Shown: positions 1 through 6,862 of the stretch, piece by piece | How positions within the stretch are numbered: position 1 is the first letter of the stretch | How the letters are laid out: each line of letters begins with the position of its first letter | NCBI GenBank assembly: GCA_900757205.1 | Contig: CAAENA010000050.1 | Location: 1-14,867, forward strand | Reading direction: 5' to 3' | DNA length: 14,867 nt | Origin: an uncultured Collinsella sp. | GTDB lineage: Bacteria; Actinomycetota; Coriobacteriia; Coriobacteriales; Coriobacteriaceae | Translations under genes and position numbers: made by a program | Notes under the pieces: generated by a model | What the model saw: only the letters and a program-made list of their open reading frames with translations | What the model was told of the DNA's origin: nothing | Databases searched by the model: none

Positions 1-99
1 GACGGGTTGATATAGGGAGAGGGCCTGACCCCATATCGTTGGGGCCAGGCCCGATTTTGCCTCTTGACAATGTCCTGCTCATATTAAAAGGAACGTCCC
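1..99 (+). repeat. Left copy of 99-bp terminal inverted repeat
   Basis: This stretch is the exact reverse complement of 14769-14867. Identity breaks at base 100 (C here, T in the complement of the right copy), followed by about ten bases of imperfect similarity. It contains a 12-bp stem (21-32 with 41-52) around an 8-nt loop; the stem has one A-C mismatch on this strand, which becomes a G-U pair on the other, and is followed by GATTTTGC. A TTGACA box follows at 64-69, and the inner end reads GGAACGTCCC. No gene lies in it. It is probably a dispersed chromosomal repeat; the window ends exactly at its outer edge. Confidence 0.95.
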
Positions 100-162
100 C
101 AACTGCCGGTTGTGGGACAATACCGAGCGAATGTGATTGGGCGTCTGGGAAAAGGGGTCGCG

Positions 163-588
163 ATGAACAAGTTGAGGACGCTTGCCGATGTTTTGCGCCA
201 GGCTGGCTTTGCGCGCATCACGGGCCTGTTTCTCGTCTTCTATCTGCTGTGCTCGACGGCCGTCTGGCTGTCCGAGCCCACGACCCTTACGTTTGGCGAT
301 GGTCTCTGGTTTAGCTTTGAGACGGTCTCGACCATCGGCTTTGGCGATATCCCGGCCGAAACGCCGGTCGCCCGCGCTATTACCGTCGTCCTGAGCGTCA
401 TCAGCATCTTCTACATCGCTATGCTCACGGGTGTGGCGGTGAACTACTGCAATACGCTCATTAAACTGCGCCAAAAGGACACCATGGCGCGCTTTATGGA
501 CGATCTTGAGCACCTGGAAGAGCTCGATCGCGATGAGCTCGCCGACCTGTCGCGCCGCGTGCGCGAATATCGCCGACGCCAACGCTAG
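163..588 (+). CDS. Two-TM potassium channel family protein
   Basis: 141-residue membrane protein with the minimal K+ channel pore fold, expected to form a tetrameric K+-selective pore in the cytoplasmic membrane. TM1 is about residues 19-36. A pore helix and selectivity filter T57-I-G-F-G-D62 follow (a variant of TVGYGD), and TM2 is about 71-95. The C-terminus (about 100-141) is a charged, probably coiled helix with no RCK or nucleotide-binding domain. An upstream in-frame GTG at 112 exists, but the ATG at 163 has AAAGGGG five bases ahead of it and is preferred. The next gene starts 37 bp downstream on the same strand, so the two may be co-transcribed. The family assignment is strong; ion selectivity and gating are inferred from the filter only. 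Confidence 0.85.
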   Translation: MNKLRTLADVLRQAGFARITGLFLVFYLLCSTAVWLSEPTTLTFGDGLWFSFETVSTIGFGDIPAETPVARAITVVLSVISIFYIAMLTGVAVNYCNTLIKLRQKDTMARFMDDLEHLEELDRDELADLSRRVREYRRRQR

Positions 589-625
589 GGCGGGCGCCGC
601 GCGTCACGATGAGGGGGACAAAAAT

Positions 626-1159
626 ATGAATATTACGGTATACCTGGGCGCCAGCGTCGGTAACGACCCGGCGTTTCTGCCTGCGGTGCGGCAGCTCGGC
701 ACATGGATTGGCTCCAACGGCCACGCGCTGGTATACGGCGGGTCCAAGTCGGGACTGATGGGCGCGCTCGCCGATAGCGTGCTCGATGCCGGCGGGCGCG
801 TGACCGGTGTTGAGCCGAGCTTTTTTATCGAGGCCGAGTTTCAGCACGATGGTATCGATGACCTGATCGTGACGAGCGACATGGCCGAGCGTAAGGCCAA
901 GATGATCGAGCTCGGCGATGCGTTCGTCGCCTTTCCGGGCGGTACGGGCACGCTCGAGGAGATTGCCGAGGTCATGTCGGCCGTGTCGTTGGGACATCTG
1001 AGCGCACCGTGCATCCTGTACAACCTGAACGGTTACTACAACGACCTCAAGGCGCTGCTCGAGCACATGATTGATAAGGGGCTTTCGAGCCCGAGGCGCC
1101 AGCAAGGCATTTACTTTGCCGAGGACCTGCACGAGATCGCATCGATTATCGGCAGCTAA
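626..1159 (+). CDS. LOG/TIGR00730 family Rossmann-fold protein (nucleoside 5'-monophosphate phosphoribohydrolase-like)
   Basis: 177-residue single-domain protein of the LOG ('lysine decarboxylase-like') family. Characterised members hydrolyse nucleoside 5'-monophosphates, such as cytokinin ribotides or AMP, to base and ribose 5-phosphate in the cytoplasm. Visible motifs are GGSKSGLMG at residues 38-46 (phosphate-binding turn), R89 in ERKAKM, and the hallmark PGGTGTLEE at 104-112, which carries the catalytic Glu. The length matches the family. The reading frame is open from 506, but the ATG at 626 starts a typical LOG N-terminus (MNITVYLGAS) and has GAGGGG nine bases upstream. It follows the K+ channel gene by 37 bp. 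The physiological substrate cannot be read from sequence; the old 'lysine decarboxylase' label is a misnomer. Confidence 0.88.
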   Translation: MNITVYLGASVGNDPAFLPAVRQLGTWIGSNGHALVYGGSKSGLMGALADSVLDAGGRVTGVEPSFFIEAEFQHDGIDDLIVTSDMAERKAKMIELGDAFVAFPGGTGTLEEIAEVMSAVSLGHLSAPCILYNLNGYYNDLKALLEHMIDKGLSSPRRQQGIYFAEDLHEIASIIGS

Positions 1160-1180
1160 GCCGTAGGCCTATCGCACGCG

Positions 1181-1198
1181 CGGCGCCCAATGGCGCCG
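1181..1198. terminator. GC-rich hairpin after the LOG gene, possible terminator
   Basis: Seven-bp perfect stem CGGCGCC/GGCGCCG around the loop CAAT, 21 bp past the stop codon of the LOG gene and before the promoter region of the ClC gene. It is not followed by a T-tract (TTCGCGG follows), so intrinsic termination would be inefficient. Confidence 0.35.
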
Positions 1199-1240
1199 TT
1201 CGCGGCGTGGATGGTCGGCACGTCCGCGCTGTGCCCGTCT

Positions 1241-1246
1241 TACAAT
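1241..1246 (+). promoter_or_regulatory. -10 box (TACAAT) of the ClC gene
   Basis: TACAAT followed by AA lies 40 bp upstream of the ClC start codon. No good -35 is present at 16-18 bp spacing. The same hexamer occurs ahead of prfC and ung, which supports it as a real sigma-70-type -10. Confidence 0.45.
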
Positions 1247-1285
1247 AAAACGTATCCTTGTCGATTTTGACCACGGGAGGCCCCG

Positions 1286-2587
1286 ATGGATAACCTTGCA
1301 AAACCCAAAAATCGTGCGTTGTTTTTAGTGAGCGTTGCCGTGACCGGTGCGTTTGCAGGCGCCGCGGTCTGGCTGTTCTTTTTTGCGATGGAGCACGGTA
1401 TCGACTATCTATGGACCGAGATCCCGCATATGCTGGGCGTCGCTTCGCCCGAGCTCGCGAGCGGTCCGTTCGGTTTTTTGCCGTATCCGTTTTTCGTCTG
1501 CCTGCTGGGCGGCCTGCTGATCGGTCTGTACGAAAAGATGACGGGCACCAAGACCGATGACCTCAACCAAGTGATGGTCAAGGTAAAGCGCGACGGCCGC
1601 TACCCGTACGACAACTTGGGCAAGCTTTCGCTTGCGGCATTGCTGCCACTGCTATTTGGCGGAAGCATTGGACCGGAGGCCGGCCTGACCGGCGTCATTG
1701 CGGGTCTGTGCAGCTGGGTCGGCGACCGCATGCGTCGCTTTGGCGCCGAGTTTAGGCAGCTCACGCTGCTGGGTACCCAAGCTGCCCTGACGGCGCTCTT
1801 CACCGCGCCCGTGTTTGGCTTTGTGGCGCCGCTCGCCGGTAGCGCCGACGGCCAGGGCGCTAATGACGATGAGTCCGCGTCCGATGAGATCACGATCAAG
1901 CTTCCCAAGGCGCAAAAGACCGTGGTCTACGGCATTGCGATTGCCGGCGGCTTGGGCACCTATCTGCTGCTCGGCCAGCTTATGGGCGGCGGCATGGGCA
2001 TGCCCAGGTTCGAGTCCGCTCAGGTGGGCAACCTGGAACTTGTCTGGCTCATTCCGCTGGCGTTGGTCGGCACCGTATGCGGCTGGCTGTACTTTGTCTC
2101 TGAGCACGCGAGCGAAGCGTTTGCCCGGGCCATAGGAGAGCGTCCTGTCGTTAAGGCAATGCTGGCTGGTCTGGCGCTCGCCATCTGCGGCACGGTCCTG
2201 CCCTACACCATGTTTGCCGGCGAGACCCAGGCCGACGTGCTCATGGAGACCTATCTGACCATTCCCGCCGGCGTGCTTATCGCGACCGGTCTGGTCAAGG
2301 CCATGCTGACGCCCGCCCTCATCAACCTTGGTTGGCGCGGCGGTCACTTCTTCCCGGTTATCTTCTCGGGCGTAAGTCTGGGCTATGGCCTTGCCATCCT
2401 CACCGGCGCCGATCCGGTCTTTTGCGTTGCCGTCTGCACCGCCTCGACGATGGGCGCCGTTATGCGTCAGCCCGTCATGGTCGTGGGCCTGCTGCTCATG
2501 TGCTTCCCGCTCAAGGGTATCGTCTGTATGATCATCGCCGCCGTTATCGCCGCCGGCATTCCGCTGCCCAAGCCGCTGCGCAAGTAG
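1286..2587 (+). CDS. ClC-family chloride channel/transporter protein
   Basis: 433-residue polytopic membrane protein of the ClC family, which moves Cl- or other halides by channel or H+/anion antiport mechanisms. The helix-F motif appears as GGSIGPEAG (residues 125-133), corresponding to G(K/R)EGP in classical ClCs. The later pore motif is GGHFFP (352-357; classical GxFxP). By direct motif alignment, the 'gating' glutamate of GREGP is Ile128 here, with a Glu three positions later (E131). A polar loop (about 186-210, rich in Asp/Glu/Ser) separates the two halves. There is no C-terminal CBS domain. The start has GGGAGG five bases upstream. The EFR1 gene follows 35 bp later on the same strand. 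Family membership is secure; transport mode and ion are not. Confidence 0.87.
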   Translation: MDNLAKPKNRALFLVSVAVTGAFAGAAVWLFFFAMEHGIDYLWTEIPHMLGVASPELASGPFGFLPYPFFVCLLGGLLIGLYEKMTGTKTDDLNQVMVKVKRDGRYPYDNLGKLSLAALLPLLFGGSIGPEAGLTGVIAGLCSWVGDRMRRFGAEFRQLTLLGTQAALTALFTAPVFGFVAPLAGSADGQGANDDESASDEITIKLPKAQKTVVYGIAIAGGLGTYLLLGQLMGGGMGMPRFESAQVGNLELVWLIPLALVGTVCGWLYFVSEHASEAFARAIGERPVVKAMLAGLALAICGTVLPYTMFAGETQADVLMETYLTIPAGVLIATGLVKAMLTPALINLGWRGGHFFPVIFSGVSLGYGLAILTGADPVFCVAVCTASTMGAVMRQPVMVVGLLLMCFPLKGIVCMIIAAVIAAGIPLPKPLRK

Positions 2588-2622
2588 TACGGTTTTTCAC
2601 GAGTCAATTCCAGGGGTACGAG

Positions 2623-3414
2623 ATGATCCTGTACTTTAGCGCGACAGGGAACAGCGAGCATGTGGCGCGTCGCATTGCAGCGGCGACAAGCGACAAAGTT
2701 ATGTCGATTGAGCGCTTTGATGCCGAGATCCTTCACCTTGCTGTGATGGAAGGCCCCTGTCGGCTGGGGTTTGTCGCCCCGGTATACGCCTGGGGCTTGC
2801 CGACGCCAATGATCGAGTTTTTGAAGACTGTCGACCTATCGGTTGCTGCCGACACAAAGGGCGGCGAGCGCCCCTATACGTTCTATGTCTCGACATATGG
2901 TTCGACGACCGGGCAATCGGCCAAGTTCGCCCGCGATCTGCTACACGAGCGTGGGCTCGAGTTAGATGCGGCGATGAGCGTCAAGATGCCCGATACCTGG
3001 ACGCCTGTTTTCGACCTGTCTGACCCTCAAAAGGTTGAGGGTATCAATAGAGCTGCCGAGGCGCAGATTGATGCCGTGATCGAGGCGGTGCGGGCACGCC
3101 GCACGGGCAACATGATGCGCCATCGCGTGCCTCTGTTTGCATCGTGCGCGTATCACGCAATTGGGCTGCCGCGCATGCAACAGACGAGCAGGTTTGCCGT
3201 CGATGCCGACCGCTGCATCGGCTGCGGCCTGTGTGCCAAGCGCTGCCCCATGGCGGCGATTGAGATGCGCGACGGCCTTCCCGTCTGGACAAAGCCGGAG
3301 TGCGCAGCCTGCCTTCGTTGCCTGCACTGTTGTCCCAAATTTGCCATCTCGCACGGTAAGCGCACGGCATCCCACGGTCAGTACAGGCATCCCAAGCCAG
3401 GTGTGAGGATGTAG
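2623..3414 (+). CDS. EFR1 family flavodoxin/ferredoxin protein
   Basis: 263-residue protein with an N-terminal flavodoxin-like domain (starting MILYFSATGNSEHVA, whose T/S-rich loop at 6-11 would bind FMN phosphate) and a C-terminal 2[4Fe-4S] ferredoxin domain. The cluster ligands are C198, C201, C204, C208 and C227, C230, C233, C237, each set ending in Cys-Pro. This layout defines the EFR1-type 'ferrodoxins' of anaerobes, presumed cytoplasmic low-potential electron carriers; no partner is known. The frame is open far upstream into the ClC gene, but the ATG at 2623 begins a canonical flavodoxin strand and has AGGGG six bases ahead. It lies 35 bp after the ClC gene, so it may be the second gene of that operon. 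It converges with the EamA gene 15 bp away. Confidence 0.88.
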   Translation: MILYFSATGNSEHVARRIAAATSDKVMSIERFDAEILHLAVMEGPCRLGFVAPVYAWGLPTPMIEFLKTVDLSVAADTKGGERPYTFYVSTYGSTTGQSAKFARDLLHERGLELDAAMSVKMPDTWTPVFDLSDPQKVEGINRAAEAQIDAVIEAVRARRTGNMMRHRVPLFASCAYHAIGLPRMQQTSRFAVDADRCIGCGLCAKRCPMAAIEMRDGLPVWTKPECAACLRCLHCCPKFAISHGKRTASHGQYRHPKPGVRM

Positions 3415-3433
3415 CGGCTGCTGGCCGCGCTAC
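3411..3433. terminator. Hairpin shared by two convergent genes, possible bidirectional terminator
   Basis: GTAGCGGC (3411-3418) pairs with GCC..GCTAC (3424-3433) with a two-base bulge and a TGCTG loop. It spans both stop codons of the convergent EFR1 and EamA genes. It has no T-tract on either side, so its function is uncertain. Confidence 0.3.
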
Positions 3434-4305
3434 TTCCAAACTGCGAGTGCTGCAGTGCCCAGGACGATGAGAGCGAGACCGATGGCGCTGCGTCGGGAGA
3501 GTTTTTCGTTGAATGCCAGGCGCGCAAATAGTACCGATACGACAATCGATAGTTTGTCGATCTGCACCACGACGCTTACCTGGCCTGCGGCGATGGCATA
3601 GTAATAGAGCAGCCACGATGCTCCGGTCGCGATGCCCGATGTTGCGAGAAATGTGAGTTCGCGCCGGTCAACGTGCGCGACCTGCTCCAGTTTTCCTTTG
3701 GCTGCCACGATTGCCCATGCCATAACCAGTACCACGCAGGTGCGGATCGCCGTGGCCAGGTTTGACTCGACGCCTTCGATGCCGATCTTGGCGAGGACGG
3801 AGGTGAGCGCCGCGAACACGGCGGCGCCGAGGGCGTAAGCGAGCCAGGTCCGGTCTTGCTGCTGCTCGGGTCTGGCGGACTGCTTCTTATCGATCATTAA
3901 AAACGTGCCGAGGGTGACGACAGCGGTTCCCATGAGCTTAACCGCAAGGCTGCTCGTCTCACCAAAAAGCGCGATGGCGACCAGCGCGGCGAGCACGGTG
4001 CTCATCTTGTCGACCGGTACGACCGTATTGACGTCTCCGATGCTCAACGCCTTAAAGTAGCAGATCCACGAAGCACCGGTAGCGAGTCCCGAGAGGACGA
4101 GAAAGAGCCAGGATCTGGGTTCGATGCTGCCAATGGTTCCAATGGATCCAGAAATGCCCGCCATTGCCCAGGCGAAAACGAGCACCACGCAGGTGCGAAT
4201 GGTCGTCGCGACATCGGAGTCGGTCTGCTTGATGCCGCATTTGGCCAAGATGGATGTGATGCCGGCAAAGAATGCTGACGCAAATGCTGCGACGACCCAC
4301 GACAC
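3430..4305 (-). CDS. EamA/DMT-superfamily transporter with two near-identical halves
   Basis: 291-residue, about ten-helix inner-membrane protein of the drug/metabolite transporter superfamily made of two EamA repeats. The duplication is unusually clear. TSILAKCGI at 17-25 corresponds to TSVLAKIGI at 168-176, IRTCVVLVFAWAM at 36-48 to IRTCVVLVMAWAI at 187-199, and LATGASW at 74-80 to IATGASW at 225-231, all at a constant offset of 151 residues. The joining loop (about 139-152, KKQSARPEQQQDR) is hydrophilic. Translation starts at a GTG with GGAGG ten bases upstream, and a small hairpin lies just before that site. Substrate is unknown (typical members export amino acids or metabolites). It stands alone, convergent with the EFR1 gene. 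Confidence 0.85.
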   Translation of the reverse strand: MSWVVAAFASAFFAGITSILAKCGIKQTDSDVATTIRTCVVLVFAWAMAGISGSIGTIGSIEPRSWLFLVLSGLATGASWICYFKALSIGDVNTVVPVDKMSTVLAALVAIALFGETSSLAVKLMGTAVVTLGTFLMIDKKQSARPEQQQDRTWLAYALGAAVFAALTSVLAKIGIEGVESNLATAIRTCVVLVMAWAIVAAKGKLEQVAHVDRRELTFLATSGIATGASWLLYYYAIAAGQVSVVVQIDKLSIVVSVLFARLAFNEKLSRRSAIGLALIVLGTAALAVWK

Positions 4306-4322
4306 GGGTGCGGCGCCTCCTT

Positions 4323-4339
4323 GGATAATGGGTTTATCC
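4323..4339 (-). promoter_or_regulatory. Small dyad just upstream of the EamA ribosome binding site
   Basis: GGATAA and TTATCC form a perfect 6-bp inverted repeat around 5 bases, ending three bases before the GGAGG ribosome binding site of the duplicated EamA gene. It could be an operator half-site pair or a 5'-leader hairpin. No regulator can be assigned. Confidence 0.3.
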
Positions 4340-4444
4340 TGCGAGTTTTATGGACATGAGGATACCGCTCCACCATGAAGGTTTGATATGGCCGCGGAGA
4401 GGCGGGGTCATGTTCCGGGGAGCCATTTGGTTAAGGCTCGAATT

Positions 4445-4624
4445 GAAGGTGAATGTTTTTCCGAGAAGTGAACGAGTAAATATGGACCCCTGGAGCATGC
4501 GCACTTTTTTTGAATAAAACCGCAGGATTTTCAGGCAAAAACCGCAGGAATTAAGTCCTTAAAAATGTCGATGATACGGGGCGCTGATTTTACTCGTTCA
4601 CTTCGCGGAAAAACATTCACCTTC
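4445..4624. repeat. 36-bp inverted repeat flanking a 108-bp non-coding core
   Basis: The 449-bp gene-free stretch 4306-4755 holds this element. The left arm 4445-4480 and right arm 4589-4624 are reverse complements at 35 of 36 positions (mismatch C-T versus C-G in the middle). The core 4481-4588 holds a T7 run at 4505-4511, a direct repeat of AAAACCGCAGGA (4516-4527 and 4538-4549, 22 bp apart) and no plausible gene. The arms are far longer than an intrinsic terminator stem, and no transposase or target duplication is visible. It may be a MITE-like or regulatory palindromic element, and could fold as one long hairpin in RNA or as a cruciform. The rest of the gap holds a 12-bp palindrome, ACGGCATGCCGT, at 4663-4674 and nothing else I can support. 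Confidence 0.85.
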
Positions 4625-4755
4625 GATATGCCGTCGGCTTCTCTTTGGTTTCCAAGATCTAAACGGCATGCCGTGAAGGGTGGTAACGACGTTGTTGCTG
4701 CTTCGTCTTATCTAGTAAATGAGGTGGGGTGCCGCCCAAGTCTTTTAGCTGTCGA

Positions 4756-5454
4756 TTACAGGTCGCGTACTCGATAAACCTTGGTGCTGACGGTGCAGCT
4801 GATTGCACATAGCGCGAGGGCAAGTGCGGCGATGCCCGCGCACAGGCAGCCGAGGACGGCGGGATCGGGATTTGCCCCGGCAATCGACATAAGCCAGTTG
4901 CTGATGGGGTTGGAGGAGCTCAGTGCGGCCATGGCAAGGCATCCGAGCAGGGCAAACAGGCCAACGGATAGGCGCAACGCCTCCATGTGTCCAAATCGAA
5001 AGAACAGCGGCTGCGCCAAAAACACCATCATGAGGGAGATGAGCATCGAGGCTGCCGAGGCGACTGCGATCTCAAAGACGGCCTGTCCCGTCGGAGGGAT
5101 GCCTGCATTATTGAAGAGTGGGATGGTGACGATGTTCAACAGTGCAGCCGCACATGCCATGATGGCCGAGAAAGCAACGATACACAGGTAGCGTGCGCAG
5201 ATGATGTCTTTGCGCGAGAAGGGCAGCGTTGCCCGATAACGCTCCCAACCGTTTTGATTGTCGAAGCCGGCCAGCGAGCTCATGACCATGATGGGTGACA
5301 TGGCACTGACCGCGCAGGCGCCGGCGCTCATGCCGGAATCGCCATCCGACGCGTTGGCGAGCGTCAGCACGACGAAGATGAACAAGCCGACGCCCGCAAT
5401 GCTCGGGACAAGCGTGCGAACGATGGCGAGCTCGGACATAAAGGCGCGTTTCAT
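4756..5454 (-). CDS. ABC-2 type transporter permease
   Basis: 232-residue membrane protein with about six hydrophobic helices and no ATPase motif. It resembles the ABC-2 permeases encoded with YtrA-type regulators. The segment WERYRATLPFSRKDIICARY (residues 70-89), a charged loop before a helix, is typical of the ABC2_membrane_5-type family. Its ATG overlaps the TGA of the ATPase gene in an ATGA (5451-5454), and AAGGAG lies seven bases upstream inside the ATPase gene, implying translational coupling. It is the last gene of the GntR-ATPase-permease operon and should form the membrane pore of that exporter. The substrate is unknown; relatives act in envelope stress or antimicrobial-peptide responses. 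Confidence 0.82.
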   Translation of the reverse strand: MKRAFMSELAIVRTLVPSIAGVGLFIFVVLTLANASDGDSGMSAGACAVSAMSPIMVMSSLAGFDNQNGWERYRATLPFSRKDIICARYLCIVAFSAIMACAAALLNIVTIPLFNNAGIPPTGQAVFEIAVASAASMLISLMMVFLAQPLFFRFGHMEALRLSVGLFALLGCLAMAALSSSNPISNWLMSIAGANPDPAVLGCLCAGIAALALALCAISCTVSTKVYRVRDL

Positions 5455-6332
5455 TTCGAAGCTCCTTTCAGCGTGAGGCGCAGGTAGTCATCAATGGTTG
5501 CCCGATCGCAGGGAATCTCGGGAAAGGCCTCGAGCGCTTCGCGACGGTTGGGCACGAGCACGTCCACGCTATAGGCGTGGTGGGCGGCACGGGCGCCTTC
5601 GACGCAAGCCATAAGCTCGGCGGCCTGTGCTTGGGTGCAGTGGGCGATGCCGGCGCGGTCGGTAATGTCCTCGCGCGGCAGGTCAAATATGATCGAACCG
5701 CTGTCGATGCAGATGACGCGGTCGGCGGCGCGATCGAGGTCGGACGTAATATGGCTCGAGAGCAGCACGCTGCGCTGGCCGTCGGAAACAAAGGCGAGCA
5801 GCTCATCGAGTAGTTCCTCGCGCGCCATGGGATCGAGGCCCGCGGTGGCTTCGTCCAAAACGAGCAGCTTGGCATTGTGACTGAGCGCACACGCGAGCTG
5901 CAGCTTCATGCCCATGCCGCGGGAGAGGTCCTTGACCTTTGCCTTGGGATCGAGGCCAAATCGGTCGATGAACCCGGCGAACGTTTCGCAGCTCCACGTG
6001 GGGTACGCCGGGCCTACGAGCCTCTCGATCTGGCCCACCTTGAGCGTGGAGGGGAAGGGGCACGTGTCCAGGACAAGGCCTACGCGGGAGCGCAGGTGGC
6101 TCTGTGTCTCGTCGGGCGCGTTGGTGTCGCAGCGCTGTCCAAACAGATGCACCTCGCCGGCATCGAGCTTTATAAGCCCGAGCGCGGCACGAATGGTCGT
6201 TGTCTTGCCGGCGCCGTTTGCGCCCACAAAGCCGACAATCTGGCCGGGCTCCACGGTGAGCGTGACATCGCGTAGGGAAAAGCGGTCGCTTACGCGGCGT
6301 GAGGCGCCTTTGAGTTCTAGCAAGTTTTGCAT
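5451..6332 (-). CDS. ABC transporter ATP-binding protein (YtrB-like)
   Basis: 293-residue ABC ATPase. Motifs in order are Walker A GANGAGKT (37-44), signature LSRGM (136-140, a variant of LSGGQ), Walker B LLVLDE (156-161) followed by the D-loop (ATAGLD, 161-166), and the H-loop histidine H194. The C-terminal ~75 residues past the nucleotide-binding fold are an accessory extension common in single-permease exporters. It begins 23 bp after the GntR gene with GAAAGG upstream, and its stop overlaps the permease start by 4 bp. It should hydrolyse ATP at the inner face of the membrane to drive the adjacent permease. Family assignment is secure; cargo is unknown. Confidence 0.92.
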   Translation of the reverse strand: MQNLLELKGASRRVSDRFSLRDVTLTVEPGQIVGFVGANGAGKTTTIRAALGLIKLDAGEVHLFGQRCDTNAPDETQSHLRSRVGLVLDTCPFPSTLKVGQIERLVGPAYPTWSCETFAGFIDRFGLDPKAKVKDLSRGMGMKLQLACALSHNAKLLVLDEATAGLDPMAREELLDELLAFVSDGQRSVLLSSHITSDLDRAADRVICIDSGSIIFDLPREDITDRAGIAHCTQAQAAELMACVEGARAAHHAYSVDVLVPNRREALEAFPEIPCDRATIDDYLRLTLKGASK

Positions 6333-6355
6333 GGTATAACCTTTCTTGCAGATGG

Positions 6356-6736
6356 CTACTGCATGGTTTCGGGGGCCACAAGGTCGAGCATCTCGTGCAA
6401 TTTGTCGCGCGTGACGCCCAGGGTTTCGGCCTGCGTAGCGGCCTGCGCAAGCAACTCTTCGATATGGCAGAGCTGGTTTTCGCGCAAGAGCTCCTGGTTT
6501 CCCTCGGCGACAAAGCAGCCCTTGCCCTGCACGGTACAGATAAAGCCAAGTTGTTCCAGGTCGGCATAGGCGCGCTTGGTGGTGATGACGCTCACGCCAA
6601 GATCGCTCGCGAGTGCGCGGATGCTGGGGAGTTTGGCTCCCGCAGCGAGTGTGCCCGAAAGGATTTGAGCTTTGACCTGCGAGGATATCTGTTCGTAGAT
6701 GGGCTTATCGCTCGAATTGGATAGGATGATGTCCAC
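6356..6736 (-). CDS. GntR family transcriptional regulator, YtrA subfamily
   Basis: 126-residue protein: an N-terminal winged-helix GntR domain (PIYEQISSQVKAQILSGTL at 12-30, helix-turn-helix around 36-60 with LPSIRALASDLGVSVITTKRAY, wing around G71-F75), then a short helical tail of ~45 residues. The short C-terminus is diagnostic of the YtrA subfamily, whose genes usually lead an ABC transporter operon and repress it. Translation starts at GTG with AAGGAG five bases upstream. It is the first gene of the operon, 23 bp before the ATPase gene. A palindromic site over the promoter (6764-6797) is the natural autoregulatory operator. The effector is unknown; in relatives it is often cell-wall-active antibiotic stress. 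Confidence 0.9.
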   Translation of the reverse strand: MDIILSNSSDKPIYEQISSQVKAQILSGTLAAGAKLPSIRALASDLGVSVITTKRAYADLEQLGFICTVQGKGCFVAEGNQELLRENQLCHIEELLAQAATQAETLGVTRDKLHEMLDLVAPETMQ

Positions 6737-6763
6737 AGCGGCTCCTTAGCTGTTGGGCTACAC

Positions 6764-6797
6764 GTGTATATAACCGGTAAGCACAGTATATATACAC
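6764..6797. promoter_or_regulatory. Palindromic operator candidate for the GntR repressor
   Basis: GTGTATATA (6764-6772) and TATATACAC (6789-6797) are perfect 9-bp inverted halves centred 16 bp apart. The right half lies inside a tighter near-palindrome AGTATATATACACT (6785-6798) that overlaps the -10 box of the operon. The AT-rich site stands out in a GC-rich genome and sits where an autoregulating YtrA-type repressor would bind. Binding itself is inferred. Confidence 0.55.
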
Positions 6798-6814
6798 TAT
6801 GCACAGTTACGCAA
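6785..6814 (-). promoter_or_regulatory. Promoter of the GntR/ABC operon
   Basis: On the minus strand TTGCGT (6814-6809) is separated by 18 bp from TATACT (6790-6785), about 50 bp before the GTG start of the GntR gene. The -10 is buried in the proposed operator. Confidence 0.5.
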
Positions 6815-6862
6815 GAGCTAAATGTGGAATAGCCCATCGGCGCCGCGCTTGCTCCAAAACAA

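Noticed and set aside
64..90. Promoter in the left repeat (TTGACA with TAAAAG)
   Set aside because: The TTGACA is perfect, but the only -10-like hexamer is at 15-bp spacing and poor. Not enough to call a promoter.
4663..4674. Perfect 12-bp palindrome ACGGCATGCCGT as an operator
   Set aside because: It lies downstream of the permease gene, far from any promoter I can identify, and a single 12-bp palindrome can arise by chance; noted only.
4565..4777. Small 70-codon gene across the right arm of the inverted repeat
   Set aside because: It has no ribosome binding site, starts inside the palindromic element and runs into the permease gene on the other strand.
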